Made by a program: the position numbers and the translations under genes
Notes under the pieces: generated by a model
Told to the model about the DNA's origin: nothing
The model's database searches: none
Seen by the model: the letters and a program-made list of their open reading frames with translations, nothing else
Origin: an uncultured Bacilli bacterium
GTDB lineage: Bacteria > Bacillota_I > Bacilli_A > RF39 > UBA660
Assembly: GCA_944371545.1 (NCBI GenBank)
Contig: CALVXT010000023.1
Location: forward strand, 1 to 10,903
Reading direction: 5' to 3'
DNA length: 10,903 nt
Shown: positions 1-6,183 of the stretch, piece after piece
Layout of the letters: the number at the start of each line of letters is the position of its first letter
Numbering within the stretch: position 1 is the first letter of the stretch

Positions 1-15
1 TGGTAATATATTCAT
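1..15 (-). CDS. 5' end of a leftward gene (partial, product unknown)
   Basis: Reading leftwards, an ATG at 15-13 is preceded by AAAGGAG at 30-24, eight bases away, and by a TATAAT at 58-53. Only five codons (M-N-I-L-P) are inside the window, so no function can be given. The gene would be divergent from rplM. The start is credible because ribosome binding site, spacing and -10 box agree, but an AT-rich region can produce such a combination by chance. Confidence 0.45.
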
Positions 16-16
16 A

Positions 17-73
17 GAAAGAACTCCTTTATTTTATTATGTTTATAGGTATATTATACCATTGAGTTCTTTC
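17..73. repeat. 10-bp perfect inverted repeat with 37-base loop, flanking a 13-bp palindrome
   Basis: GAAAGAACTC at 17-26 is the exact reverse complement of GAGTTCTTTC at 64-73. The second arm is followed on the plus strand by seven T. The loop holds the palindrome GGTATA-T-TATACC at 48-60, which contains the leftward -10 box, so it could be an operator. The left arm overlaps the GAG of the leftward ribosome binding site. The long loop makes a normal terminator unlikely. Confidence 0.5.
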
Positions 74-123
74 TTTTTTTATGCAATCCGATAAATTTAG
101 ACTCCGTCAAAGTGTTTTTTTGT

Positions 124-152
124 TTGACTTTTATTCTTGTATCGCCTATAAT
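124..152 (+). promoter_or_regulatory. Promoter of rplM-rpsI
   Basis: TTGACT at 124-129 and TATAAT at 147-152 are separated by 17 bases, a near-consensus housekeeping promoter. Transcription would start near 159 and leave a 5' leader of about 78 bases before the rplM ATG at 237. This promoter lies inside an upstream in-frame extension of the rplM reading frame, which argues against the longer start. The leader sits where Bacillota often carry an autoregulatory L13 leader RNA. I see only a weak pairing (GGTACA near 161 with TGTCTACC near 185) and cannot confirm that element. Confidence 0.8.
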
Positions 153-236
153 TTTAAATGGTACATTTTATTTATCCAGATGATGTCTACCTTGGGAAAG
201 TATACATTTGAAGGAAAGATGAAAGGAATTTTAAAA

Positions 237-668
237 ATGAGTACATTTTTACAAAAGAAAGAAAATATTGAACGTAAATGGTATGTTATTGATGCTAGTG
301 GTATTTCTTTAGGTCGTGTTGCAAGTAAAGCTGCTACAATTTTACGTGGAAAACATAAACCTACTTATACTCCTAGTGTTGATTGTGGAGATTATGTAAT
401 TATTATCAATGCTGAAAAAGTTAAGTTAACTGGAAATAAACTAGAAGATAAGATGTATTATAATCATTCTGGTTATCCAGGAGGACTTAGAGAACGTAAT
501 GCAAAAGAAATGATTCAAAATTATCCTGAAGAAATGATGGAAAGAGCTGTTAAAGGTATGATGCCTCATGGACGCCTTGGCAGACAAATGGGTAAAAAGT
601 TGTTTGTGTATCGTGGAAGTGACCATAAACATCAAGCACAAAAACCTATAGAATTAAAGGTAATGTAA
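237..668 (+). CDS. rplM: Large ribosomal subunit protein L13 (uL13)
   Basis: L13 is an early-assembling protein of the 50S subunit that binds 23S rRNA. The 143-residue product has the usual family length and clear family blocks: I-E-R-K-W near residue 10, GRVAS and LRGKHKPTYTP in the N-terminal third, the DYVIIINAEKVKLTG strand, YYNHSGYPGG in the middle, and GRQMGKKLFVYRGSDHKH near the C-terminus. The reading frame is open upstream to an ATG at 81. However, the promoter at 124-152 lies inside that extension, the extra 52 residues do not resemble L13, and AAAGGA at 222-227 fits the ATG at 237. The shorter start is therefore chosen. It is followed after ten bases by rpsI, the conserved pairing found in most bacteria, so the two are co-transcribed. 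Confidence 0.97.
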   Translation: MSTFLQKKENIERKWYVIDASGISLGRVASKAATILRGKHKPTYTPSVDCGDYVIIINAEKVKLTGNKLEDKMYYNHSGYPGGLRERNAKEMIQNYPEEMMERAVKGMMPHGRLGRQMGKKLFVYRGSDHKHQAQKPIELKVM

Positions 669-678
669 GGAGGACGTT

Positions 679-1095
679 ATGGCAAAACAAAGTTGGAAAG
701 CTACAGGTAGAAGAAAAAGAGCTGTTGCTCAAGTTACATTAACAAGTGGTACTGGAAATATTACTGTAAATGGCGTTGATGTAAATGAATATATGCCTGA
801 TAAAATTTTAGTTTTAGATTTAAAACAACCATTAACTTTAACAAATAATGAGAATCGTTTCGATATTGAAGTTACTGTTAAAGGTGGCGGATATGCTGGA
901 CAAGCTGGTGCAATTCGTTTAGGAATTACTAGAGCATTACTTTTATTTGATGCAAATACTGATCAAACTGCTGATACAGCATATCGTAAAATTTTGAAAC
1001 CTGCTGGAATGATTACAAGAGATCCACGAGTTAAAGAACGTAAGAAATATGGTCTTAGAAAAGCTCGTCGTGCTCCACAATTTAGTAAACGTTAA
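679..1095 (+). CDS. rpsI: Small ribosomal subunit protein S9 (uS9)
   Basis: S9 belongs to the head of the 30S subunit, and its basic C-terminal tail reaches the P-site tRNA. The 138-residue product is slightly longer than the usual 130. It shows the family signatures: GRRKRAVAQV near residue 10, VKGGGYAGQAGAIRLGI around residues 68-84, and the C-terminal DPRVKERKKYGLRKARR followed by the terminal Lys-Arg that contacts tRNA. AAGGAGG at 667-673 sits five bases before the ATG. It overlaps the rplM stop codon, so translation of the two genes is probably coupled. The terminator at 1108-1142 ends the operon. Confidence 0.97.
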   Translation: MAKQSWKATGRRKRAVAQVTLTSGTGNITVNGVDVNEYMPDKILVLDLKQPLTLTNNENRFDIEVTVKGGGYAGQAGAIRLGITRALLLFDANTDQTADTAYRKILKPAGMITRDPRVKERKKYGLRKARRAPQFSKR

Positions 1096-1107
1096 TATAT
1101 TTTCTAT

Positions 1108-1142
1108 AAATCTCATAGACATTATGTTTATGAGATTTTTTT
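1108..1142 (+). terminator. Terminator of the rplM-rpsI operon
   Basis: AAATCTCATA at 1108-1117 pairs perfectly with TATGAGATTT at 1129-1138. Three more inner pairs (one a G-U) close a five-base loop, and a T-run extends to 1142. It begins 13 bases after the rpsI stop. Confidence 0.9.
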
Positions 1143-1169
1143 GATTAATAAATTATTTACCTTCATAAT

Positions 1170-1213
1170 CTAGCTAAACACTTGTTGACACGTGTTTTGC
1201 TAGATGCTATAAT
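1170..1213 (+). promoter_or_regulatory. hicAB promoter inside a large palindromic operator
   Basis: TTGACA at 1185-1190 and TATAAT at 1208-1213 with a 17-base spacer form a perfect consensus housekeeping promoter. CTAGCTAAACAC at 1170-1181 and GTGTTTTGCTAG at 1192-1203 are inverted repeats matching at 11 of 12 positions, with ten bases between them. They surround the -35 box and cover most of the spacer. HicB antitoxins with a C-terminal DNA-binding domain commonly repress their own operon, so this is most likely the HicB operator. The assignment to HicB is inference; the repeat itself is directly seen. Confidence 0.8.
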
Positions 1214-1233
1214 TGATCTGGAAAGGAGGAAAG

Positions 1234-1417
1234 ATGACAGTTGTAAGGGTGGTGTTGAAGGCTCTTGAAAAAGATGGTTGGATATTTATTCGCCAGAAAG
1301 GTTCACATGCTATTTATAAAAAAAAACGGAAAGACCTGCCCTGTACCTATTCATAAAGGAGATATTCCAAAAGGTACATTACTAAATATTATGAAAATCA
1401 CGGGAATTAAATTGTAA
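1234..1417 (+). pseudogene. hicA: HicA-type mRNA interferase toxin, frameshifted in an A9 run
   Basis: HicA toxins are about 60-residue double-stranded-RNA-binding-fold ribonucleases that cut mRNA. GGAAAGGAGGAAAG precedes the ATG at 1234. The first 28 residues match the family: a helix, then DGW near 14-16, and RQKGSH at 20-25 with the catalytic histidine at 25. Translation then enters nine A (1318-1326) and, read directly, stops at 1354-1356 after 40 residues. Shifting frame by one base (reading eight A) restores a family-like C-terminus, with CPVPIHKGDIPKGTL followed by IMKITGIKL and a TAA at 1415-1417. That gives a normal 60-residue protein. The single extra A may be an assembly or sequencing error, true inactivation, or a site where polymerase slippage makes some full-length toxin. 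Confidence 0.85.
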
Positions 1418-1459
1418 TTTCTGTGGTTATTGGAAAATGAACTGTCATTTTACGTAAAT

Positions 1460-1849
1460 ATGAAAAAATATTTTTATCCGGCAATTTTTTCAAAGGAAGG
1501 CAATTCATATAGTGTGAAATTTTTGGATTTTGAAAATATTTTTACATTTGGTGATAGTTTTGATGATGCATATTATATGGCACAGGATGCTTTGTATGCT
1601 ATGTTACCGGAATATAAAGATAAACTTCCAGCTCCAACTTTTGATTATATGAAAATCAAAGTAAAACCAAATGAATTTATTAGTATGGTTTTATTAGATC
1701 CAATTGAACATGAGAAGAAAATATCTTCTAAATCCGTAAATACTACAGTTACTATGCCAGAATGGTTAAAAAATTTGGCAGATACTAAGGGTATTAATTT
1801 TTCTAAATTGTTACAAGATAGTATTAAAAAAGAATTAAATTTATTTTAA
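1460..1849 (+). CDS. hicB: HicB-type antitoxin with RHH-like C-terminus
   Basis: The protein neutralises the HicA toxin by direct binding and usually represses the operon. From the ATG at 1460 it has 129 residues. The N-terminal part MKKYFYPAIF, then SVKFLDFENIFTFGDS and a following helix DDAYYMAQDALYAML, is the HicB beta-alpha-beta fold. The last 35 residues (TVTMPEWLKNLADTKGINFS and the helix after it) look like a ribbon-helix-helix DNA-binding domain. The frame is open back to a TTG at 1430. Neither start has a good ribosome binding site. I prefer 1460 because HicB proteins normally begin with this MKKY-type strand. The gene follows hicA by 42 bases (12 if TTG is used), so coupling to hicA translation is possible and would be disturbed by the hicA frameshift. 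Confidence 0.88.
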   Translation: MKKYFYPAIFSKEGNSYSVKFLDFENIFTFGDSFDDAYYMAQDALYAMLPEYKDKLPAPTFDYMKIKVKPNEFISMVLLDPIEHEKKISSKSVNTTVTMPEWLKNLADTKGINFSKLLQDSIKKELNLF

Positions 1850-1890
1850 TTTTAAAATTATTTATACAACTGTTATTTTTTCTTATATTG

Positions 1891-1913
1891 AGTTCCCTAA
1901 ATGGAACTTTTTT
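1891..1913 (+). terminator. Terminator downstream of hicB
   Basis: AGTTCC at 1891-1896 pairs with GGAACT at 1903-1908 around a six-base loop, followed by a T-run to 1913. It isolates hicAB from the amidase gene that starts at 1958. Confidence 0.8.
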
Positions 1914-1957
1914 GTTTTAAAAATTAATTTTTAAATTTTAAATGAATATATATTATT

Positions 1958-2605
1958 ATGAAGAATTATGTGTGTTTACTTTTGTTTTGTATATTTGTTT
2001 GTTTTTTTGCTTTTGAGCCTGTTGGAGCAAACTTTCCTTTATCAGGACGAATTTTTGTAATTGATGCTGGACATGGTGGAGTTGACCCTGGTACTGTTGT
2101 AGGTTCCATTTATGAAAAAGATATTAACTTAGATATTAGCTTAGCTTTGAGAGATGAACTTACAAAATTGGGTGCTATTGTTTATATGACTAGAGAAGGG
2201 GATTATGATTTAGGTACACCTAAGGCTACTTATCGGAAAAAAAGTGATTTTGATCATCGAATATCTTATATTAATAAAAGCAATGCTGATTATTATGTGT
2301 CTATTCATTTGAATTATTTAAGTGATGCAAGTTATTCAGGCGTTCAGGTTTTTTATTCATCTGTAAATGAAAAAAATGAAGGGTTAGCTTCATCTATTCA
2401 AAGTTATATGAATGAAAAATTGGGAACAAGTCGAGAAATTAAAAAAATTTCAAATTCTATATATATGTATTCTAAGCTTACAGTTCCTGGTGTTTTGGTA
2501 GAGTGTGGATTTCTTTCTAATTATCAAGAAAGAATGTTGTTACAAGATGAATCATATATTCAGACTTTTGCAAAGTATTTAGCAGAAAGTTTTGTTAGTA
2601 TTTAA
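1958..2605 (+). CDS. cwlD: CwlD-like N-acetylmuramoyl-L-alanine amidase (Amidase_3)
   Basis: This zinc amidase would cut the bond between N-acetylmuramic acid and L-alanine in peptidoglycan. In spore formers, CwlD does this in the cortex as the first step of muramic-delta-lactam formation. The 215-residue product begins with a hydrophobic signal sequence (residues 4-24). The zinc ligands and catalytic residues are visible: His39 in DAGHGGVDPG, Glu53 in EKD, His117 in SIHLN, and the catalytic Glu182 in VLVECGFLSN. The single-domain layout, length, the SGVQVFY stretch and the VECGFLSN ending fit CwlD better than multi-domain autolysins. No clear ribosome binding site precedes the ATG at 1958, which is unusual here. 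The 3' end overlaps the converging gene at 2595 by 11 bases. A general cell-separation amidase remains possible. Confidence 0.85.
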   Translation: MKNYVCLLLFCIFVCFFAFEPVGANFPLSGRIFVIDAGHGGVDPGTVVGSIYEKDINLDISLALRDELTKLGAIVYMTREGDYDLGTPKATYRKKSDFDHRISYINKSNADYYVSIHLNYLSDASYSGVQVFYSSVNEKNEGLASSIQSYMNEKLGTSREIKKISNSIYMYSKLTVPGVLVECGFLSNYQERMLLQDESYIQTFAKYLAESFVSI

Positions 2606-3557
2606 AGTATTTATTTGTAAGTTTTCTTGATACTGGTAAACCAGTGGTGTAAGAGTTGTCTCCTATAATTGTTAATAGTTCTTTTTTTGAAATTTTTCTT
2701 TTAAAGTATTCATCTATTTTTGTTATGATATAACATGCTTCTTGTAATGATTTTTCAAAAAGTTCCAAAAAGGAGTCATTTTTTTTAATATTTTTATCAG
2801 CTGGATAAATCCAAATTTCATGATTTTCATTTAAATATTCTAAATATATTTTGGTAATATAAAAGCTTAAATATTCATATTTTCGAGGACTATTTTTCAT
2901 TAAACAATCTTTTATTTTATATAACTGCTTTTTAATTCCCAGTGTATCTGTTACAAAATATTTTACTAAAAAATTTCCAGTAGATGTGCTTTTTTCGTAA
3001 ATGTTACCCATGTTGGTTGTTTGAAATGTATTTAGAAAAGTATAATCTATAGTATTTTTTACTTGTTTAGAAAATTTTGCTTTTGGAAGTAATATATCAG
3101 CTAATTTAGCACTTTTTAGTTTTTTTCCTGTATATTTTTGATACATATAGGCATCAATATTTACTTCCATTTTTTCATGTAATCCTCGATATTTTAAGTT
3201 AACGGAAGGTACACCTGTATAGTAAATAACAAATGGATGGCAGTGATAATCTAAAACGTAATGGCAAATACTGCCGTATAAATAACTTAAACAATCTTTG
3301 TTTTTTTCTAGTTGATTATTTGTGATGTATTCAAGAATGTTTTCAAAATATGATGCCACTTTTTCTTGTTGGGCAAGATGACCTAATTCTCGAATTTTTT
3401 TCCCTTGCCAAGGTGTTAAGAACTTGTAATAAAAAAGATTATCAAAGCTTTGCGCGAATACATAAAAAATATCATCCGTTATTTCATTTTGAATTTTTTT
3501 AGGTAACTGCTTTTTTACTTCTTTTGCAAAAATATGATGAGTTACTATTGATGGCAT
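2595..3557 (-). CDS. Zinc-dependent phospholipase C-like protein
   Basis: The 320-residue protein resembles the zinc-dependent phospholipase C family (the fold of Bacillus PLC and Clostridium alpha-toxin). Possible metal ligands appear in family order: H7-H8 in the N-terminal VTHHIF, Asp39 in AQSFDN, His60, then His99, Asp103 and His107 in ICHYVLDYHCHP, and His127 to Asp135 in RGLHEKMEVNIDAY. There is no signal peptide, so it is probably intracellular, unlike secreted toxins. Bacillota carry many such uncharacterised housekeeping-type members, and neither lipid substrate nor pathogenic role can be inferred. AAAGGAGG just upstream of the ATG supports the start. It is divergent from the Abi gene and convergent with the CwlD-like gene, sharing 11 bases with it. 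Confidence 0.75.
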   Translation of the reverse strand: MPSIVTHHIFAKEVKKQLPKKIQNEITDDIFYVFAQSFDNLFYYKFLTPWQGKKIRELGHLAQQEKVASYFENILEYITNNQLEKNKDCLSYLYGSICHYVLDYHCHPFVIYYTGVPSVNLKYRGLHEKMEVNIDAYMYQKYTGKKLKSAKLADILLPKAKFSKQVKNTIDYTFLNTFQTTNMGNIYEKSTSTGNFLVKYFVTDTLGIKKQLYKIKDCLMKNSPRKYEYLSFYITKIYLEYLNENHEIWIYPADKNIKKNDSFLELFEKSLQEACYIITKIDEYFKRKISKKELLTIIGDNSYTTGLPVSRKLTNKYFKY

Positions 3558-3575
3558 TTTACCTCCTTTGTTTTC

Positions 3576-3584
3576 ATTTTAGCA
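3576..3584 (-). promoter_or_regulatory. Possible extended -10 promoter of the phospholipase C-like gene
   Basis: On the minus strand TGC-TAAAAT forms an extended -10 motif, with no good -35 at the usual distance. A TTGACA at 3636-3631 on the same strand lacks a matching -10. Support is modest. Confidence 0.4.
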
Positions 3585-3666
3585 TAAATAGGGTAAATTT
3601 CATAATTTTTTCACATTTATCTAACATAATTGTCAAGAAATCTGACTACAATAATCCTGTACTTTG

Positions 3667-3675
3667 TGATATAAT
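3667..3675 (+). promoter_or_regulatory. Extended -10 promoter of the abi-htrA pair
   Basis: TGA-TATAAT at 3667-3675 is an extended -10 element. The -35 region is weak, as is common when the TG motif is present. Transcription would start about 17 bases before the abi start codon at 3699. Confidence 0.6.
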
Positions 3676-3698
3676 GTTTTAAGATATGGGGTGCTAGT

Positions 3699-4625
3699 AT
3701 GGTTAAGACTTTTAAAACACTCGATGAACAGCTTAAAATATTACAAGGTAAAGGTCTTATAATATCTGATCCAGAAGAAACAAAAGATATTTTGCTTAGA
3801 GAGAATTATTTTTTTGTTAGCGGGTATCGATTGCTTTTTATGGAAAGTGTTACAAATAAGCTTTTTTTGCCGGGAACAACTTTTGAAGAATTGTATGCTG
3901 TTTTTCAATTTGATCGACATATACGAAATATTATTTTTAAAAATTTACTGATTATTGAAAACAACATTAAAAGTATTACTGCATACAATCTATCTGGTAA
4001 ATATGGTATTCATGAAGATGAATATTTGAATCCTAAGAATTTTGTGAATGACCGAAAAAGAAAAAAGCAAGTAGATGATTTGCTTAGAAAAATGAAAAGA
4101 CAAATACGTATTAATGGTGGTCAACATCAAGCAACATTGCATTATATTGAAAAGTATGGATATGTTCCTTTGTGGATTGCCGTTAAGGTTTTGTCTTTTG
4201 GGATTGTTAGTGAGCTTTATCAAATTTTAAAACCAGAGGATCAGATAAATATTGCAAAAGATTTTCATGTAGATCGAGAACAATTGCTTGTATATTTTCC
4301 TATTTTAGCGAATTTTCGTAATTTATGTGCTCATGAAGATATATTGTATGAGCATAAAGCTCAACGAAGTATTGAAGATACGAAGTATCATGAGCTTTTA
4401 GAGATTCCTAAGGTTAATGATGAGTATATTTATGGAAAAAATGATTTGTTCGCAGTGGTAATTATTTTGAAACAGTTATTACGAAGAGATGATTTTTTCT
4501 TATTTATGAGTGAATTTGAATATGAAATTCAAATTTTGGCTGATCGCTTGAAAACTATTACAATTGAAAAAGTTTTAGATCGAATGGGTTTTCCAATTAA
4601 TTATGGAGAGATGGTGAGATTGTAG
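3699..4625 (+). CDS. Abi_2 (AbiD/AbiF) family HEPN protein
   Basis: The 308-residue protein matches the Abi_2 family, first known from lactococcal abortive-infection proteins AbiD and AbiF. These arrest phage growth, presumably through RNA cleavage or binding. Family features are the N-terminal TLDEQLKILQGKGL helix, YFFVSGYRLLF near residues 37-47, FQFDRHIRNIIF near 69-80, PLWIAVKVLSFG near 157-168, and the RNLCAH motif at 207-212. The last is the R-x4-H signature of HEPN ribonucleases, with a polar Asn after Arg. GGGGTG precedes the ATG. Its stop TAG shares one base with the GTG start of the HtrA gene, so the two are co-transcribed and probably translationally coupled. No phage genes or restriction system are seen beside it. 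A defence role is family knowledge, not shown here. Confidence 0.85.
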   Translation: MVKTFKTLDEQLKILQGKGLIISDPEETKDILLRENYFFVSGYRLLFMESVTNKLFLPGTTFEELYAVFQFDRHIRNIIFKNLLIIENNIKSITAYNLSGKYGIHEDEYLNPKNFVNDRKRKKQVDDLLRKMKRQIRINGGQHQATLHYIEKYGYVPLWIAVKVLSFGIVSELYQILKPEDQINIAKDFHVDREQLLVYFPILANFRNLCAHEDILYEHKAQRSIEDTKYHELLEIPKVNDEYIYGKNDLFAVVIILKQLLRRDDFFLFMSEFEYEIQILADRLKTITIEKVLDRMGFPINYGEMVRL

Positions 4626-5764
4626 TGAAAACAAATTCAGAGAAAAAAATCAAAGAAAATACAGGTGGCAAGTATTTTTTAATCGGTGTAGTTATGTTTT
4701 TTGTTGGAGCAATTAGCTTATATGCTGTTATGTATTTTTTTCCAGCTCCTTTTGTAAAGACAATTACTGAAGAAACAAGGAATGTTAATATTACAGATAC
4801 AGGTATAGCTGATGCTGTTGAAAAGATTTATGATGCAGTTGTTGTTGTCAAAACTTATAAAAGCCAACAACTTTATGCAACAGGAACAGGCTTTGTTTAT
4901 AAAAGGGATGATAATAAGGCTTATATTTTAACGAATAATCATGTTATTGAGTCTGGAGATGCAATATATGTAGAATTTACAGATGGAAGACAAATTGAAA
5001 CTTCTGTAGAAGGAAAAGATACGTATTCTGATATTGCTGTACTTTCTTTAGATGCTGATGAGGTGTCTGTAGTTGCTGAGATGGGAAGTAGTGAAGATGC
5101 AAGAGTAGGAGATACGGTATTTACTGTTGGAGCTCCAATAAATTCTGATGCTTATTCAGGAACAGTTACAAGAGGTATTCTTTCTGGAAAGAATAGATTG
5201 GTTGGTGTTTCTACTCAAAATTCTAATGTTTCAGATATTATGATGAGTGTATTACAAACAGATGCTGCAATTAATTCAGGAAATTCTGGTGGACCACTTG
5301 TTAATGCAAATGGTGAAGTTATTGGTATTACTTCATTAAAACTTTCATCTAGTGGCTTATCTAGTAATGCAAGTATTGAAGGTATGGGTTTTGCAATTCC
5401 TATTGAAACTGCTTTAAGTTATGCTGAAAAATTAGAAAATGGTGAAACTATCGAACGCCCTTCACTTGGAATAACTATGAGAAATTTAGCTGATGCGATG
5501 TATTATCATTATCCAGCATTAAATAATATAGGAGTCGATTCTGGAGTTTATGTTGAAAGTGTAACAGATGGTAGTCCAGCTGCCGATGGTGGTATTGAAA
5601 CCGGAGATGTTATCACAGCTGTTGATGATAAAGAAGTTACTGATTTAGCTTATTTAAGATATCTTTTATATAATCATAGTGTAGGCGATACAATGAAAGT
5701 TACGGTTTATCGTGATGGAGATTATCGAGATTTAACAATTCATTTAGATCAAAAAGCAAGCTAG
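4625..5764 (+). CDS. HtrA/DegP-type membrane serine protease with PDZ domain
   Basis: This is a trypsin-fold quality-control protease acting on misfolded or exported proteins outside the membrane. The 379-residue product has a short cytoplasmic tail, one membrane segment (about 17-39), and a protease domain with the full catalytic triad: His106 in LTNNHVI, Asp136 in YSDIAVL, and Ser221 in NSGNSGGPL. A single C-terminal PDZ domain spans about 278-375 (SGVYVESVTDGSPAADGGI, then GDVITAVDDKEV). The architecture matches HtrA/HtrB/YyxA of Bacillus. Translation starts at GTG 4625, overlapping the abi stop by one base, with GGTGAG at 4613-4618 as ribosome binding site inside abi. Its end lies within a bidirectional hairpin terminator. 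Expression therefore probably follows the abi promoter, with no CssRS-type regulatory site visible. Confidence 0.93.
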   Translation: MKTNSEKKIKENTGGKYFLIGVVMFFVGAISLYAVMYFFPAPFVKTITEETRNVNITDTGIADAVEKIYDAVVVVKTYKSQQLYATGTGFVYKRDDNKAYILTNNHVIESGDAIYVEFTDGRQIETSVEGKDTYSDIAVLSLDADEVSVVAEMGSSEDARVGDTVFTVGAPINSDAYSGTVTRGILSGKNRLVGVSTQNSNVSDIMMSVLQTDAAINSGNSGGPLVNANGEVIGITSLKLSSSGLSSNASIEGMGFAIPIETALSYAEKLENGETIERPSLGITMRNLADAMYYHYPALNNIGVDSGVYVESVTDGSPAADGGIETGDVITAVDDKEVTDLAYLRYLLYNHSVGDTMKVTVYRDGDYRDLTIHLDQKAS

Positions 5765-5781
5765 TTATTTAGCTTGCTTTT
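5752..5781. terminator. Bidirectional terminator shared by htrA-type gene and the 127-residue gene
   Basis: AAAAGCAAGCT at 5752-5762 pairs perfectly with AGCTTGCTTTT at 5771-5781 around an eight-base loop. There is a T-run on either strand. It overlaps the last codons of both converging genes, which end at 5764 (+) and 5765 (-) without a single base between them. Confidence 0.88.
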
Positions 5782-6148
5782 GCCATTTACGAACGATTTT
5801 TAAGTTGACGTTTGTTTTTGTGGATAAGTATGGTGTTATGCTTGATGAATCTACATAAATTTGATTTTCTTCTAAAGGAATGGTTGTTAATAAAGTACTT
5901 TTTGGTGTGAAGGGAATTTTATGATTTATTCTTAATGTTAAAAGCCAATTTAATTGTTCTAAATCTATGTAATGATTATCAAATGTTTTTAGTAGAACGG
6001 CATGTCTTTTGTATAATGTGCTTTCTTTTTTTATGTGACCTAGACCTGGAATAAATCTCCCATCTTCATATGTACTTTCTTTATCTATTTCTACATCATA
6101 CTTTGTTATTTTATATAAATCTCCAAAAAATATTTTTTCTGAATCCAT
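5765..6148 (-). CDS. Unrecognised 127-residue protein
   Basis: I do not recognise this protein. It is 127 residues, soluble-looking, without signal peptide, membrane segment or cysteine. The N-terminal half is rich in acidic residues and tyrosine, with an RFIPGLGHIKKE segment near residues 31-42. The C-terminus is basic (IVRKWQKQAK). It is a convincing gene: AAAGGAG at 6163-6157 lies eight T before the ATG, and the frame ends exactly against the shared terminator. It follows the membrane-anchored amidase on the same strand by 48 bases. The ribosome binding site lies in a hairpin that could silence read-through RNA, and sigma-A-like and sigma-E-like promoter matches lie just upstream. A sporulation or envelope role can be guessed only from this context. 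Confidence 0.75.
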   Translation of the reverse strand: MDSEKIFFGDLYKITKYDVEIDKESTYEDGRFIPGLGHIKKESTLYKRHAVLLKTFDNHYIDLEQLNWLLTLRINHKIPFTPKSTLLTTIPLEENQIYVDSSSITPYLSTKTNVNLKIVRKWQKQAK

Positions 6149-6183
6149 AAAAAAAACTCCTTTCTGTAATTATATGGAGTTTT
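6149..6183 (-). terminator. Terminator-like hairpin enclosing the ribosome binding site of the 127-residue gene
   Basis: On the minus strand AAAACTCC (6183-6176) can pair with GGAGTTTT (6160-6153) around a 15-base loop, followed by T to 6149 and then the ATG at 6148. The GGAG of the downstream arm is also the ribosome binding site. The hairpin can thus end transcription of the upstream amidase gene, block translation in read-through RNA, or both. Confidence 0.55.

Noticed and set aside
81..236. In-frame upstream extension of rplM to an ATG at 81 (52 extra residues)
   Set aside because: It contains the TTGACT-17-TATAAT promoter, does not resemble L13, and the ATG at 237 has its own ribosome binding site and the family-standard length.
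441..641. 66-residue open frame on the minus strand
   Set aside because: Lies entirely inside rplM on the opposite strand with no ribosome binding site or family resemblance.
2632..2645. ACTGG-TAAA-CCAGT hairpin near the end of the converging cwlD and phospholipase C-like genes as a terminator
   Set aside because: Only five pairs, inside the minus-strand coding region, and no T-run follows on either strand.
3990..4223. 77-residue open frame on the minus strand
   Set aside because: Opposite-strand shadow of the Abi_2 gene, low-complexity composition.
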